From the NCBI GenBank assembly GCA_026193295.1, contig JAPHSB010000488.1, positions 1 through 5,980 of the forward strand: a DNA stretch of 5,980 nucleotides, written 5' to 3'. Shown one piece after another: positions 1 to 5,708 of the stretch. This stretch comes from Lysobacterales bacterium (GTDB lineage Bacteria; Pseudomonadota; Gammaproteobacteria; Xanthomonadales; SZUA-36). Both the position numbers and the translations under genes were made by a program. The notes below the pieces were generated by a model. That model did not search any database, was not told the DNA's origin, and saw nothing but the letters and a program-made list of their open reading frames with translations. Numbering within the stretch: the first letter of the stretch is position 1; every line of letters starts with the position of its first letter.

Positions 1-2
1 AC

Positions 3-79
3 TGGTCGGGGTGAGAGGATTTGAACCTCCGGCCCCTACGTCCCGAACGTAGTGCTCTACCAGGCTGAGCTACACCCCG
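3..79 (-). tRNA. tRNA-Pro, anticodon CGG
   Basis: Read on the minus strand this folds as a complete 77-nt tRNA. The acceptor stem is CGGGGTG paired with CACCCCG, followed by A73 and an encoded CCA. The D arm is GCTC/GAGC, the anticodon stem CTACG/CGTAG has a TTCGGGA loop, and the T arm is GGAGG/CCTCT around TTCAAAT with one G-T wobble. The anticodon CGG (window 43-45) reads the proline codon CCG. The C1-G72 pair with A73 is the usual proline identity set, and the molecule closely resembles E. coli proK. Only two bases lie beyond the CCA end, so whatever follows the gene cannot be seen. Confidence 0.97.
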
Positions 80-107
80 CAAAATAAGGCCCCGACGAAG
101 GGCGGCT

Positions 108-136
108 ATTGTATAGAACGGGGGCTGGATTGGGAA
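108..136 (-). promoter_or_regulatory. Probable sigma-70 promoter of the tRNA-Pro gene
   Basis: On the minus strand TTCCCA (136-131) and TACAAT (113-108) are separated by 17 nt, giving about 4/6 and 5/6 matches to the sigma-70 boxes. The predicted start is near 101, leaving a short 5' leader before the mature tRNA end at 79. The bases just after the -10 box are GC-rich (AGCCGCC). This discriminator type is known for stable-RNA promoters under stringent control. The call rests on motif matches and position only. Confidence 0.5.
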
Positions 137-155
137 GCACTTGCCTTGGGTCAAG

Positions 156-176
156 AAAATTTACCTGTTAAATTTT
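156..176. promoter_or_regulatory. 21-bp AT-rich dyad, candidate regulator-binding site of the receptor promoter
   Basis: Two perfect 8-bp inverted arms, AAAATTTA (156-163) and TAAATTTT (169-176), flank the 5-nt spacer CCTGT. They sit in a stretch (151-200) that is about 78% A+T, in otherwise GC-rich DNA. The dyad covers the place where the -35 box of the receptor promoter should be, and its centre is about 40 bp before the predicted start. That is where class II activators such as CRP bind. No recognisable -35 hexamer is present, which would suit an activator-dependent promoter, but a repressor site or chance AT symmetry are also possible. I do not recognise the regulator. Confidence 0.4.
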
Positions 177-190
177 TGTAATAATTTTTC

Positions 191-199
191 TGCTAGAAT
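191..199 (+). promoter_or_regulatory. Extended -10 promoter of the TonB-dependent receptor gene
   Basis: TGC followed by TAGAAT gives an extended -10 element (TGn plus a 5/6 match to TATAAT). The predicted start is around 206, giving a leader of about 150 nt before the ATG at 360. At the expected -35 spacing there is only AATTTT, so the promoter would lean on the TGn motif, the AT-rich upstream tract and perhaps a bound activator. An alternative with TTGGGT (146-151) and TTAAAT (168-173), spaced 16 nt, is possible but weaker. Confidence 0.5.
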
Positions 200-203
200 G
201 TGG

Positions 204-220
204 CCACCTTATCAAGGTGG
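204..220 (+). promoter_or_regulatory. Hairpin at the 5' end of the receptor leader
   Basis: CCACCTT and AAGGTGG form a perfect 7-bp stem with an ATC loop, overlapping the predicted transcription start at about 206. It could act as a 5'-terminal stem-loop protecting the mRNA, or as a DNA operator. The right arm (AAGGTG, 214-219) can also pair with CACCTT at 277-282, so two mutually exclusive folds exist. The rest of the 221-359 leader shows no coding region I would defend. Confidence 0.35.
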
Positions 221-359
221 TGGGAGGCGAAAAGACAGGGAGCGAATAAGAACAATCGGGCAATCTGGATACCGGGCACCTTCAATCCGCTTGCACCGAG
301 CCGCTCTCCGTCTCGAGGCCTGCTTATTTCTCGGCAATTGACCTACAGGCGAACAACAG

Positions 360-3300
360 ATGAATAGCAGATTCCGATTGAGCGTATCGGTGCTGGCGGC
401 CTTGCTGGTGCTGATGATTCCGGTTGCGTTGTATGCGCAGGAAACCACGTCAGCCATTCGCGTGACCGTTTACGATGCCGAAGGCAACCCGCTTCCGGGC
501 ATCAGCGTTGCGGCGACGGATACGCGCACCGGCAGAGTGAGAACGGGCCAGTCCAACGAATCCGGGCTCGTCTTCGTGCGCGGCCTGCCGGTTGGCGGTC
601 CGTACTCGGTCGAGACCGCATCGCCCAGCCACACCAATCAGATGGTCAGTGACATAAACCTGGCGCTGGGTGACACCTATACTGTTGTGCTGCAGCTCAG
701 CGGGACGGCCATGGAAGAAGTGATTGTCACCGGTAGTCAGCTCAACGTGGCTGAAGTGGCCGTCGGACCCAGCGCGATTTTCGATTTGACGACCTTGCAG
801 AATTCGCCCTCAGTCAATCGCAACATCAACGACATCATCCAGCAGGATCCCCGCATCTATATCGACCAGTCCCGTGGCGACCAGGACTCGATTCAGTGCA
901 ACGGCGCCAACCCCCGCTACAACAGCCTCACCGTGGACGGTATTCGGCTCAACGACGGGTTCGGTCTGAACAGCAACGGCTATCCCACCCAGCGCATGCC
1001 GTTCCCCTACGACGCCATCAACAGCGTTGCGGTCGAGCTGGCGCCCATGAGCGTGATCTACGGCGGGTTTTCGGCCTGCAACATCAATGCGGTGACCAAG
1101 TCGGGCGAAAATGAATTTTTTGGGTCCGCGTTCATCGACTACGGCAGCGACAGTCTCAGAGGCGACAAACTGGAAGGCGAAAAAGTCCAGTTGCAGGAAT
1201 ACGACGAGACCCGTTACGGATTTGAATTCGGCGGTCCCATCATCAAGGACAAGCTGTTCTTCTACGCCGCGTATGAACAGTACGACGGCGCCGACCTCAA
1301 TGATCGAGGCGCCTTGGGCACCGGCGCGGTCAATGAGGTTCTCGTCACCCAAGCCGAGCTCAACGAAATAGCCGAGATTTCACGAAGCGTTTATGGATTC
1401 GACCCCGGCAGCAGCGTAGCCCAGCCCTTTAACTTCGACGACGAGAAGTACCTCTTGAAGCTGGACTGGTACATTTCCAGCAACCACCGGCTGTCCGCTA
1501 CCTATATGTACAACGACTCATTCAACGCGGAGGCCAGTGACGAGGAGCTTGACGAGTTCGAATACTTCCTTCATTTCTACAAGCGCGGCGCAGAGCTCAA
1601 GTCCTACAGTGTGAACCTGTTTTCGGACTGGACCGACCGGTTCTCGACGGAAGTCCGTTACTCCTACACCGACGTGGATTTCCTCCAGGAATCCTTCGCC
1701 GGCAAGGACTTCGCCGAGATTCGCGTCGAACTGCCCGATGTCGATGTTTATCTCGGTCAGGACGACAGCCGCCAGGCCAACGACCTCGACTGGCAAATGA
1801 AGCAACTGGTGCTCCGCGGCAGTTACCTGCTCGGCGACCATGTCATCACCGGCGGTTTCGAGCGTGAGGAGTTGGATGTCTTTAACCTGTTCTACCAGCA
1901 CGTGGACACCGAAATCCGTTTCGCAGGTATTGACGCCTTCAGGAACGGCCAGGCGTCGCGTGTTTACTACGGCAATGCCCTCACCAACAACGAACTGGAC
2001 GCGGGCGAGTACTGGGGCTACGCGGTCAACACGGCGTACCTGGAGGATGAGTGGCACATGACGGATGCGTTCAAACTGAACTTCGGTCTGCGCTACGACT
2101 ATTACGAGTCCGATGACAAGCCGAACCTGAACCCGGACTTTGTCGCCGACTACGGATTCGGTAACGATGCCACCCTCGATGGCAGGGATCTGCTGATGCC
2201 CCGCCTCGGCTTTACCTGGGACATTACCGACACCGTGACGCTCCGTGGCGGTGTAGGCCTGTTCTCGGGCGGCAACCCCAACGTCTGGTATTCGAACGTC
2301 TACAGCAATACGAACACCACAGCGGTCCAGGTAAGTGACCGGAACGTTGACCTCTTTGCGCAGAACTATGTTCTGTGTGAAGACACAGCTCCGGTTTGCG
2401 GTCCGGGTTACGGCGTTCCGGACTACCTGGCCGACCAGGTGGCCGCGGGCGACGGCAGCAACTTCGAAATCGTCTACCTCGACCCGGATTTCGATGTGCC
2501 CAGCGAGTGGAAGTACGCTTTTGGCGTGACCTGGGTCGCCCCGGGCGACTGGGTGCTGAGCGCGGACCTGCAGATTACGCGCGGTGAGGACACCGCTATC
2601 TACAAGCACGGCGATCTTGAATGGACGGGTGAATTCAACGACTTCGGCAACGGTTACCCGATTTACGACAGCGTTCGCTTGCCCTCTTTCGTCCTGACCA
2701 ACAGCAAGGTTGGCAACGAATCCGAATCGCTGGCGCTGGGTTTGTTCAAGGACTTCGACAACGGTTTCGACATGTCGCTCGGTTACGCTTACACGGACGC
2801 CAAGGACGTCAATCCAATGACGTCCTCGGTGGCGTCCTCCAACTACTGGAACCGCTCATTTTATGATCCGGAAGAAGAAGTCCTGTCCACTTCCAACTAC
2901 AATATCAAGCACCGTTTCACCGGTGTGTTCAACTACGTTGCATATTGGTTTGGCAATAACGCAACGCGATTCTCGCTGTTCGCGCAGCGCAGTTCCGGCC
3001 AGCCTTACAGCCTCGTGCTGGAAGGTTATGAAGGCACTGAATTGGCCTATGGCTTTACGCCTTACCTCGACTACATCGAACACGTGCTGATTGAACCAGG
3101 TACGCGCAACAAGCAGGACGGGTCCTGGTTTACCAAGGCTGATCTGCGGATTACGCAGGAGTTTCCGGGTTTCTCCGACGGTCACCGGGGTAGCGCCTTC
3201 ATCGTGATCGAGAACCTCACGAACCTGATCAACAGCGAATGGGGCGTGATGTACCAGGCGAACTTCCCCTATGGCGTGACTTTGTCTGACCTGGCCAACG

Positions 3301-3371
3301 GCAACGCCGAAGCGCGAATCGGCGACGCCTCTCTCTGGGAGATCCGTGTAGGTCTCGACTACCGGTTCTGA
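360..3371 (+). CDS. TonB-dependent outer-membrane receptor, Oar-like, with carboxypeptidase-regulatory-like N-terminal domain
   Basis: This 1003-residue protein carries the signs of a TonB-dependent transporter. There is a signal peptide (residues 1-26, cut after ALYA), then a carboxypeptidase-regulatory-like Ig-type domain (about 30-115, with YDAEGNPLPGISV). A TonB box (EEVIVTG, 119-125) follows, then a plug domain (about 130-250, with NSLTVDGIRLND and CNINAVTKSG) and a beta-barrel rich in alternating aromatic strands. It ends in YRF, as outer-membrane barrels usually do. Such proteins sit in the outer membrane and import large substrates using TonB-ExbB-ExbD energy; Oar relatives have also been linked to protein secretion in Myxococcus. 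The substrate cannot be read from the sequence. Two cysteines in the plug (C180, C240) and two in a probable outer loop (C673, C680) look like disulfide pairs. The ATG is preceded by a weak Shine-Dalgarno, AGGCGA (347-352). The gene stands alone: a tRNA lies divergently upstream and a terminator follows. Confidence 0.93.
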   Translation: MNSRFRLSVSVLAALLVLMIPVALYAQETTSAIRVTVYDAEGNPLPGISVAATDTRTGRVRTGQSNESGLVFVRGLPVGGPYSVETASPSHTNQMVSDINLALGDTYTVVLQLSGTAMEEVIVTGSQLNVAEVAVGPSAIFDLTTLQNSPSVNRNINDIIQQDPRIYIDQSRGDQDSIQCNGANPRYNSLTVDGIRLNDGFGLNSNGYPTQRMPFPYDAINSVAVELAPMSVIYGGFSACNINAVTKSGENEFFGSAFIDYGSDSLRGDKLEGEKVQLQEYDETRYGFEFGGPIIKDKLFFYAAYEQYDGADLNDRGALGTGAVNEVLVTQAELNEIAEISRSVYGFDPGSSVAQPFNFDDEKYLLKLDWYISSNHRLSATYMYNDSFNAEASDEELDEFEYFLHFYKRGAELKSYSVNLFSDWTDRFSTEVRYSYTDVDFLQESFAGKDFAEIRVELPDVDVYLGQDDSRQANDLDWQMKQLVLRGSYLLGDHVITGGFEREELDVFNLFYQHVDTEIRFAGIDAFRNGQASRVYYGNALTNNELDAGEYWGYAVNTAYLEDEWHMTDAFKLNFGLRYDYYESDDKPNLNPDFVADYGFGNDATLDGRDLLMPRLGFTWDITDTVTLRGGVGLFSGGNPNVWYSNVYSNTNTTAVQVSDRNVDLFAQNYVLCEDTAPVCGPGYGVPDYLADQVAAGDGSNFEIVYLDPDFDVPSEWKYAFGVTWVAPGDWVLSADLQITRGEDTAIYKHGDLEWTGEFNDFGNGYPIYDSVRLPSFVLTNSKVGNESESLALGLFKDFDNGFDMSLGYAYTDAKDVNPMTSSVASSNYWNRSFYDPEEEVLSTSNYNIKHRFTGVFNYVAYWFGNNATRFSLFAQRSSGQPYSLVLEGYEGTELAYGFTPYLDYIEHVLIEPGTRNKQDGSWFTKADLRITQEFPGFSDGHRGSAFIVIENLTNLINSEWGVMYQANFPYGVTLSDLANGNAEARIGDASLWEIRVGLDYRF

Positions 3372-3381
3372 TTCGGGCTTG

Positions 3382-3390
3382 TGTCATAAT
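3382..3390 (+). promoter_or_regulatory. Possible extended -10 promoter for ppnN, overlapping the receptor terminator region
   Basis: TGT followed by CATAAT matches an extended -10 element, with 5/6 bases of the hexamer. The predicted start would be near 3397, inside the 5' arm of the receptor terminator, so a transcript starting there would keep only about six pairs of that stem. No -35 box is visible. It is listed because no better promoter for ppnN can be seen between the terminator and its start codon. Confidence 0.2.
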
Positions 3391-3393
3391 TGG

Positions 3394-3421
3394 CGGGGCG
3401 GCATTGCCGCCCCGTTTTTTT
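3394..3421 (+). terminator. Rho-independent terminator of the receptor gene
   Basis: A perfect 9-bp GC-rich stem, CGGGGCGGC and GCCGCCCCG, closes on an ATT loop and is followed at once by seven T residues (3415-3421). It lies 22 nt after the receptor stop codon. This is a textbook intrinsic terminator and separates the receptor transcript from ppnN. Confidence 0.92.
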
Positions 3422-3426
3422 GTCCT

Positions 3427-3476
3427 GTAGGAGCGGCTTCAGCCGCGAATGTCTTCCCGACTGAATTCGGTCCTAC
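3427..3476. repeat. Inverted pair of REP palindromes (BIME-like)
   Basis: Two 22-bp units face each other across 6 nt. The first (3427-3448, plus strand) is GTAGGA, then the palindrome GCGGCT-TC-AGCCGC, then GA. The second (3476-3455, minus strand) is GTAGGA, then CCGAAT-TC-AGTCGG, then GA. They match at 17 of 22 positions. Four of the five differences form two compensatory base-pair swaps; the fifth leaves one A-G mismatch. GTAG-headed extragenic palindromes of this type are known in Pseudomonas and Xanthomonadaceae and are associated with RAYT (REP-associated tyrosine) transposases. No RAYT gene is in the window. The pair fills the space between the receptor terminator and the ppnN ribosome-binding site, so it may lie in the ppnN leader. 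Confidence 0.8.
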
Positions 3477-3488
3477 CACCAGGAACCC

Positions 3489-3494
3489 GAGGAG
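3489..3494 (+). promoter_or_regulatory. Ribosome-binding site that fixes the ppnN start
   Basis: GAGGAG lies 7 nt before a TTG at 3502, which is ideal spacing. Neither the ATG at 3379 nor the ATG at 3544 has a comparable site. This supports TTG as the initiation codon. Confidence 0.75.
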
Positions 3495-3501
3495 CCCCAA
3501 C

Positions 3502-4875
3502 TTGGCCGCTGAACCTGTCACAACCCGCATCTACCCCGCAGGCATGCTCTACACCCTGAGCCGGCATGAAGTCGAGCGCCTGCAGGACGTCAGCCGCGGC
3601 GACCTCGCCGAGTTGGTGCGCCGCTGCGCGCTGGCGGTGCTCAACAGCGGCAACGAAAGCGATGATGCCGAGGCGCTGATCGCACAGAACAAGGACTTCT
3701 CCATCGAGGTGCAGCAGGTCAACCGCGGGCTGCGGCTGGAGTTGAACAACGCACCCGGCTCGGCCTTCGTCGACGGCCGCATCATTGAGGGTATCCGCGA
3801 GCTGTTGTCCGCGGTCATTCGCGACCTGGTCTATTTCGACAGCGAGATCATCGGCCGCCCCTATCTTGACCTGGCCAGCAGTGCCGGCATCACCAACGCC
3901 GTGTTCGAGGTTTTGCGCAATGCGGGTGTACTGGTGCCGGAGGTCGAGCCCAACCTGGTGGTCTGCTGGGGCGGGCATTCGATCGGCCGCAGCGAATACG
4001 AGTACACCAAGGACTGCGGCTATGAACTGGGCCTGCGCTACCTCAATGTCATCACCGGCTGCGGGCCCGGCGCCATGAAGGGGCCGATGAAGGGCGCAAC
4101 GATTGCGCACGCCAAGCAGCGGGCGAAGCATGGTCGTTACATCGGCATTTCCGAGCCGGGCATCATCGCCGCCGAGTCGCCCAACCCGATCGTCAAGGAG
4201 TTGGTGATCATGCCGGATATCGAGAAGCGCCTCGAAGCCTTCGTGCGCCTCGGTCACGGCATCGTGGTGTTTCCCGGCGGCGCCGGCACGGCCGAGGAAA
4301 TTCTTTACCTGTTGGGGGTCCTGCTGAACCCGCGCAACGCCGAAATCCCGTTTCCACTGGTGTTTACCGGGCCACCCGGGGCTGCGACCTATTTCGAGCA
4401 GATCGACAACTTCATTCGCCTGACCCTGGGCGAAAAGGCCTGCGCCCGCTACCAGGTCGTCGTGGACGACCCTGAGGAGGTGGCGCACATCATGTACCAG
4501 GGCATGGAGGAGGTGCGCAAGTGCCGGATTCGCACCAACGACGCGTTCTATTTCAACTGGCTTCTGAACATTGAAGAGTCCTTCCAGATCCCGTTCCAGC
4601 CGACCCACGCGAACATGCGCGCCCTCGAGTTGCGCCGCGACCTGCCGCTGCACGAGCTGGCGGCCAATCTGCGCCGCATGTTCTCAGGGATCGTGGCCGG
4701 CAACGTGAAACCCGAAGGGCTGCAGGCGATCCGCGAGCACGGCCCCTTCGAAATCCGCTGCGAGCCGGAAATAGCCGACTCGCTGGATGCATTGCTGACC
4801 GGTTTCGTCAGCGGCAACCGGATGAAATTGCCCGGCGGCAGTGCCTACGAACCGTGCTACCGTCTGGTTAGCTGA
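3502..4875 (+). CDS. ppnN: PpnN, pyrimidine/purine nucleotide 5'-monophosphate nucleosidase (LOG family)
   Basis: From the TTG start the protein has 457 residues, against about 454 for E. coli PpnN (YgdH), and aligns with it end to end. The enzyme is cytoplasmic and splits nucleoside monophosphates into free base and ribose 5-phosphate; the E. coli enzyme is controlled by (p)ppGpp. Visible parts are the N-terminal PpnN domain (about 1-150, with CALAVLNSG and AFVDGRII), the Rossmann-like core with VCWGGHSI (154-161), GCGPGAMK (186-193) and MPDIEKRLEAF (237-247), and the LOG/lysine-decarboxylase-like motif PGGAGTAEE (258-266) that forms the nucleotide phosphate site. The C-terminal domain includes SGIVAGNVK (395-403) and ends KLPGGSAYEPCY. 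An in-frame ATG at 3379 would add 41 residues read through the receptor terminator and REP pair, so I reject it. The ATG at 3544 would drop the TTRIYP segment that matches THISP near the E. coli N-terminus. The gene appears monocistronic. Confidence 0.95.
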   Translation: MAAEPVTTRIYPAGMLYTLSRHEVERLQDVSRGDLAELVRRCALAVLNSGNESDDAEALIAQNKDFSIEVQQVNRGLRLELNNAPGSAFVDGRIIEGIRELLSAVIRDLVYFDSEIIGRPYLDLASSAGITNAVFEVLRNAGVLVPEVEPNLVVCWGGHSIGRSEYEYTKDCGYELGLRYLNVITGCGPGAMKGPMKGATIAHAKQRAKHGRYIGISEPGIIAAESPNPIVKELVIMPDIEKRLEAFVRLGHGIVVFPGGAGTAEEILYLLGVLLNPRNAEIPFPLVFTGPPGAATYFEQIDNFIRLTLGEKACARYQVVVDDPEEVAHIMYQGMEEVRKCRIRTNDAFYFNWLLNIEESFQIPFQPTHANMRALELRRDLPLHELAANLRRMFSGIVAGNVKPEGLQAIREHGPFEIRCEPEIADSLDALLTGFVSGNRMKLPGGSAYEPCYRLVS

Positions 4876-4898
4876 GCCCGCCCGGTCTCGCGCTCAGC
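4871..4898. repeat. Inverted repeat holding both convergent stop codons
   Basis: GCTGAGC (4871-4877) and GCTCAGC (4892-4898) are perfect 7-bp inverted copies with a 14-nt loop. The TGA of ppnN (4873-4875) is in the left arm, and the TGA of the minus-strand gene (4896-4894) is in the right arm. There is no T-run on either side, so it is not a standard intrinsic terminator, and no other terminator is visible between these convergent genes. Confidence 0.45.
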
Positions 4899-5631
4899 GC
4901 GTCTGCCGGTCAGCCGGCTCCAGCCGCATCAGTTCCCTGAATTCGCCGAGACTCACGCCCCGTGTGTAACGCCACAGGCGGGACGCTGCGGCATCCGGTC
5001 GGGGTAGTCCGGCTGGGCCGGGGCTGGAGCTTGCCGCTTCGCTTTCATGGCTAACGATCTGCCCGGCGGCGAGCATGGCGTCGCGCAGGGCCGGGGGCAG
5101 TGAGGCATCATCCACCACTGCATAGGGGTCGCTGAACTGCATGGTGCGTGCGAGCTGCTCGAGCGGGTCGGACAGCGTAAGACCCGTGACCGGCAGGCGG
5201 ATTGCGTAGCGGTTGTCGCGGTCGACCAGGACATCCACGGCGCAGCCCTCGGCCAGTCCCCGGTAGCGTTCCGGGTGGTCCGCATCGTGCTGCAGGAAAA
5301 GCAGATAACGCCGCCCTTCTTCGAAAACATCCCGGTCGGGGAAATAACATTCCCGTTCGTGGAGGCCTTTTTCGTAAACTTCGACCAGCTCAATGCCCGC
5401 GTCACCCTTGTAGGGAACCAGGACACGCAGGTATGCGCTGCCGGAGACCGGGATGTCCCGGCTCCGCAGGTAGTCGGTGTCCCTGACCTGTGCCAGCGCT
5501 ACGAAGTCGGCTTTGCGCGCCAGTTCGGCCAGGCTAAGGGGCCCGGAGCCTGGCGCAAGCGGCTCGTCGGAGCCCGCCGCAGCCGGCCCGGCGAAGAGCA
5601 GCCACAGAGTCGGCAGGAGGAAGGTTCTCAT
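4894..5631 (-). CDS. Secreted or periplasmic protein of unknown function
   Basis: I do not recognise this 245-residue protein. It starts with a clear signal peptide (MRTFLLPTLWLLFAGPAAA, cut near residue 19), so it is probably periplasmic. The core runs from about residue 32 to 150: LSLAELARKADFVALAQV, then RVLVPYKGD, then ERECYFPDRDVFEEGRRYLLFLQ, then a second cysteine in EGCAVDVLV. The pattern of 'being X' strand, 'YKG', cysteine, 'G-x-x-YLLFL' strand and late cysteine resembles secreted netrin/TIMP-like (NTR, OB-fold) domains, with C95 and C130 as a possible disulfide. This is a weak fold inference. The last 60 residues are Ala/Pro/Ser-rich and then basic, and look flexible. I chose the ATG at 5631 because a TATAAT lies over the alternative ATG at 5643, which would add MQVI and has no Shine-Dalgarno. 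The gene converges on ppnN and diverges from the M2 peptidase. Confidence 0.75.
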   Translation of the reverse strand: MRTFLLPTLWLLFAGPAAAGSDEPLAPGSGPLSLAELARKADFVALAQVRDTDYLRSRDIPVSGSAYLRVLVPYKGDAGIELVEVYEKGLHERECYFPDRDVFEEGRRYLLFLQHDADHPERYRGLAEGCAVDVLVDRDNRYAIRLPVTGLTLSDPLEQLARTMQFSDPYAVVDDASLPPALRDAMLAAGQIVSHESEAASSSPGPAGLPRPDAAASRLWRYTRGVSLGEFRELMRLEPADRQTR

Positions 5632-5641
5632 GATCACCTGC

Positions 5642-5647
5642 ATTATA
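5642..5647 (-). promoter_or_regulatory. Candidate -10 box of the minus-strand secreted-protein gene
   Basis: A perfect TATAAT on the minus strand lies 10 nt before the ATG at 5631, in otherwise GC-rich DNA. Used as a -10 box it would start transcription near 5635, making the mRNA almost leaderless and burying the alternative ATG at 5643 in the promoter. No good -35 hexamer is seen at 16-18 nt, which keeps the call tentative. Confidence 0.35.
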
Positions 5648-5697
5648 TCGCGCGCCGGGTTTTGGTAGCCTAGCCTGCGTTGAACCAGACGTCATGC

Positions 5698-5705
5698 AGG
5701 AAGAG
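5698..5705 (+). promoter_or_regulatory. Ribosome-binding site of the M2 peptidase gene
   Basis: AGGAAGAG lies 3 nt before the ATG at 5709 (about 6 nt from its AGGAA core). It decides between this ATG and an in-frame ATG at 5694, which lies upstream of the site and would only prepend MQEET to the signal peptide. No convincing promoter for this gene was found in the 60-odd bases between the divergent genes. Confidence 0.7.
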
Positions 5706-5708
5706 ACC

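Noticed and set aside
3..79. tRNA-Pro as an attachment site for an integrated element in this window
   Set aside because: Integration normally uses the tRNA 3' end, which points out of the window. There is no integrase gene and no repeated tRNA 3' fragment here.
131..145. Possible sigma-54 promoter (TGG ... TTGC)
   Set aside because: The GG and GC elements are one base too close for the strict -24/-12 spacing.
141..341. Open frame of 66 codons (TTG start) upstream of the receptor
   Set aside because: It spans the dyad, promoter and leader, has no Shine-Dalgarno, a low-complexity basic composition and no recognisable family.
1518..2609. Long minus-strand frame (363 codons) opposite the receptor
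   Set aside because: It is an antisense shadow caused by GC-rich codon use. It lies fully within the well-supported receptor gene and shows no domain or ribosome-binding site.
3439..4653. Long minus-strand frame (404 codons) opposite ppnN
   Set aside because: It is an antisense shadow of a gene with end-to-end family similarity, and it also runs into the REP pair.
5275..5673. Plus-strand frame (132 codons) opposite the secreted-protein gene
   Set aside because: The minus-strand frame has a signal peptide and sensible composition; this one has neither, and no start signal.
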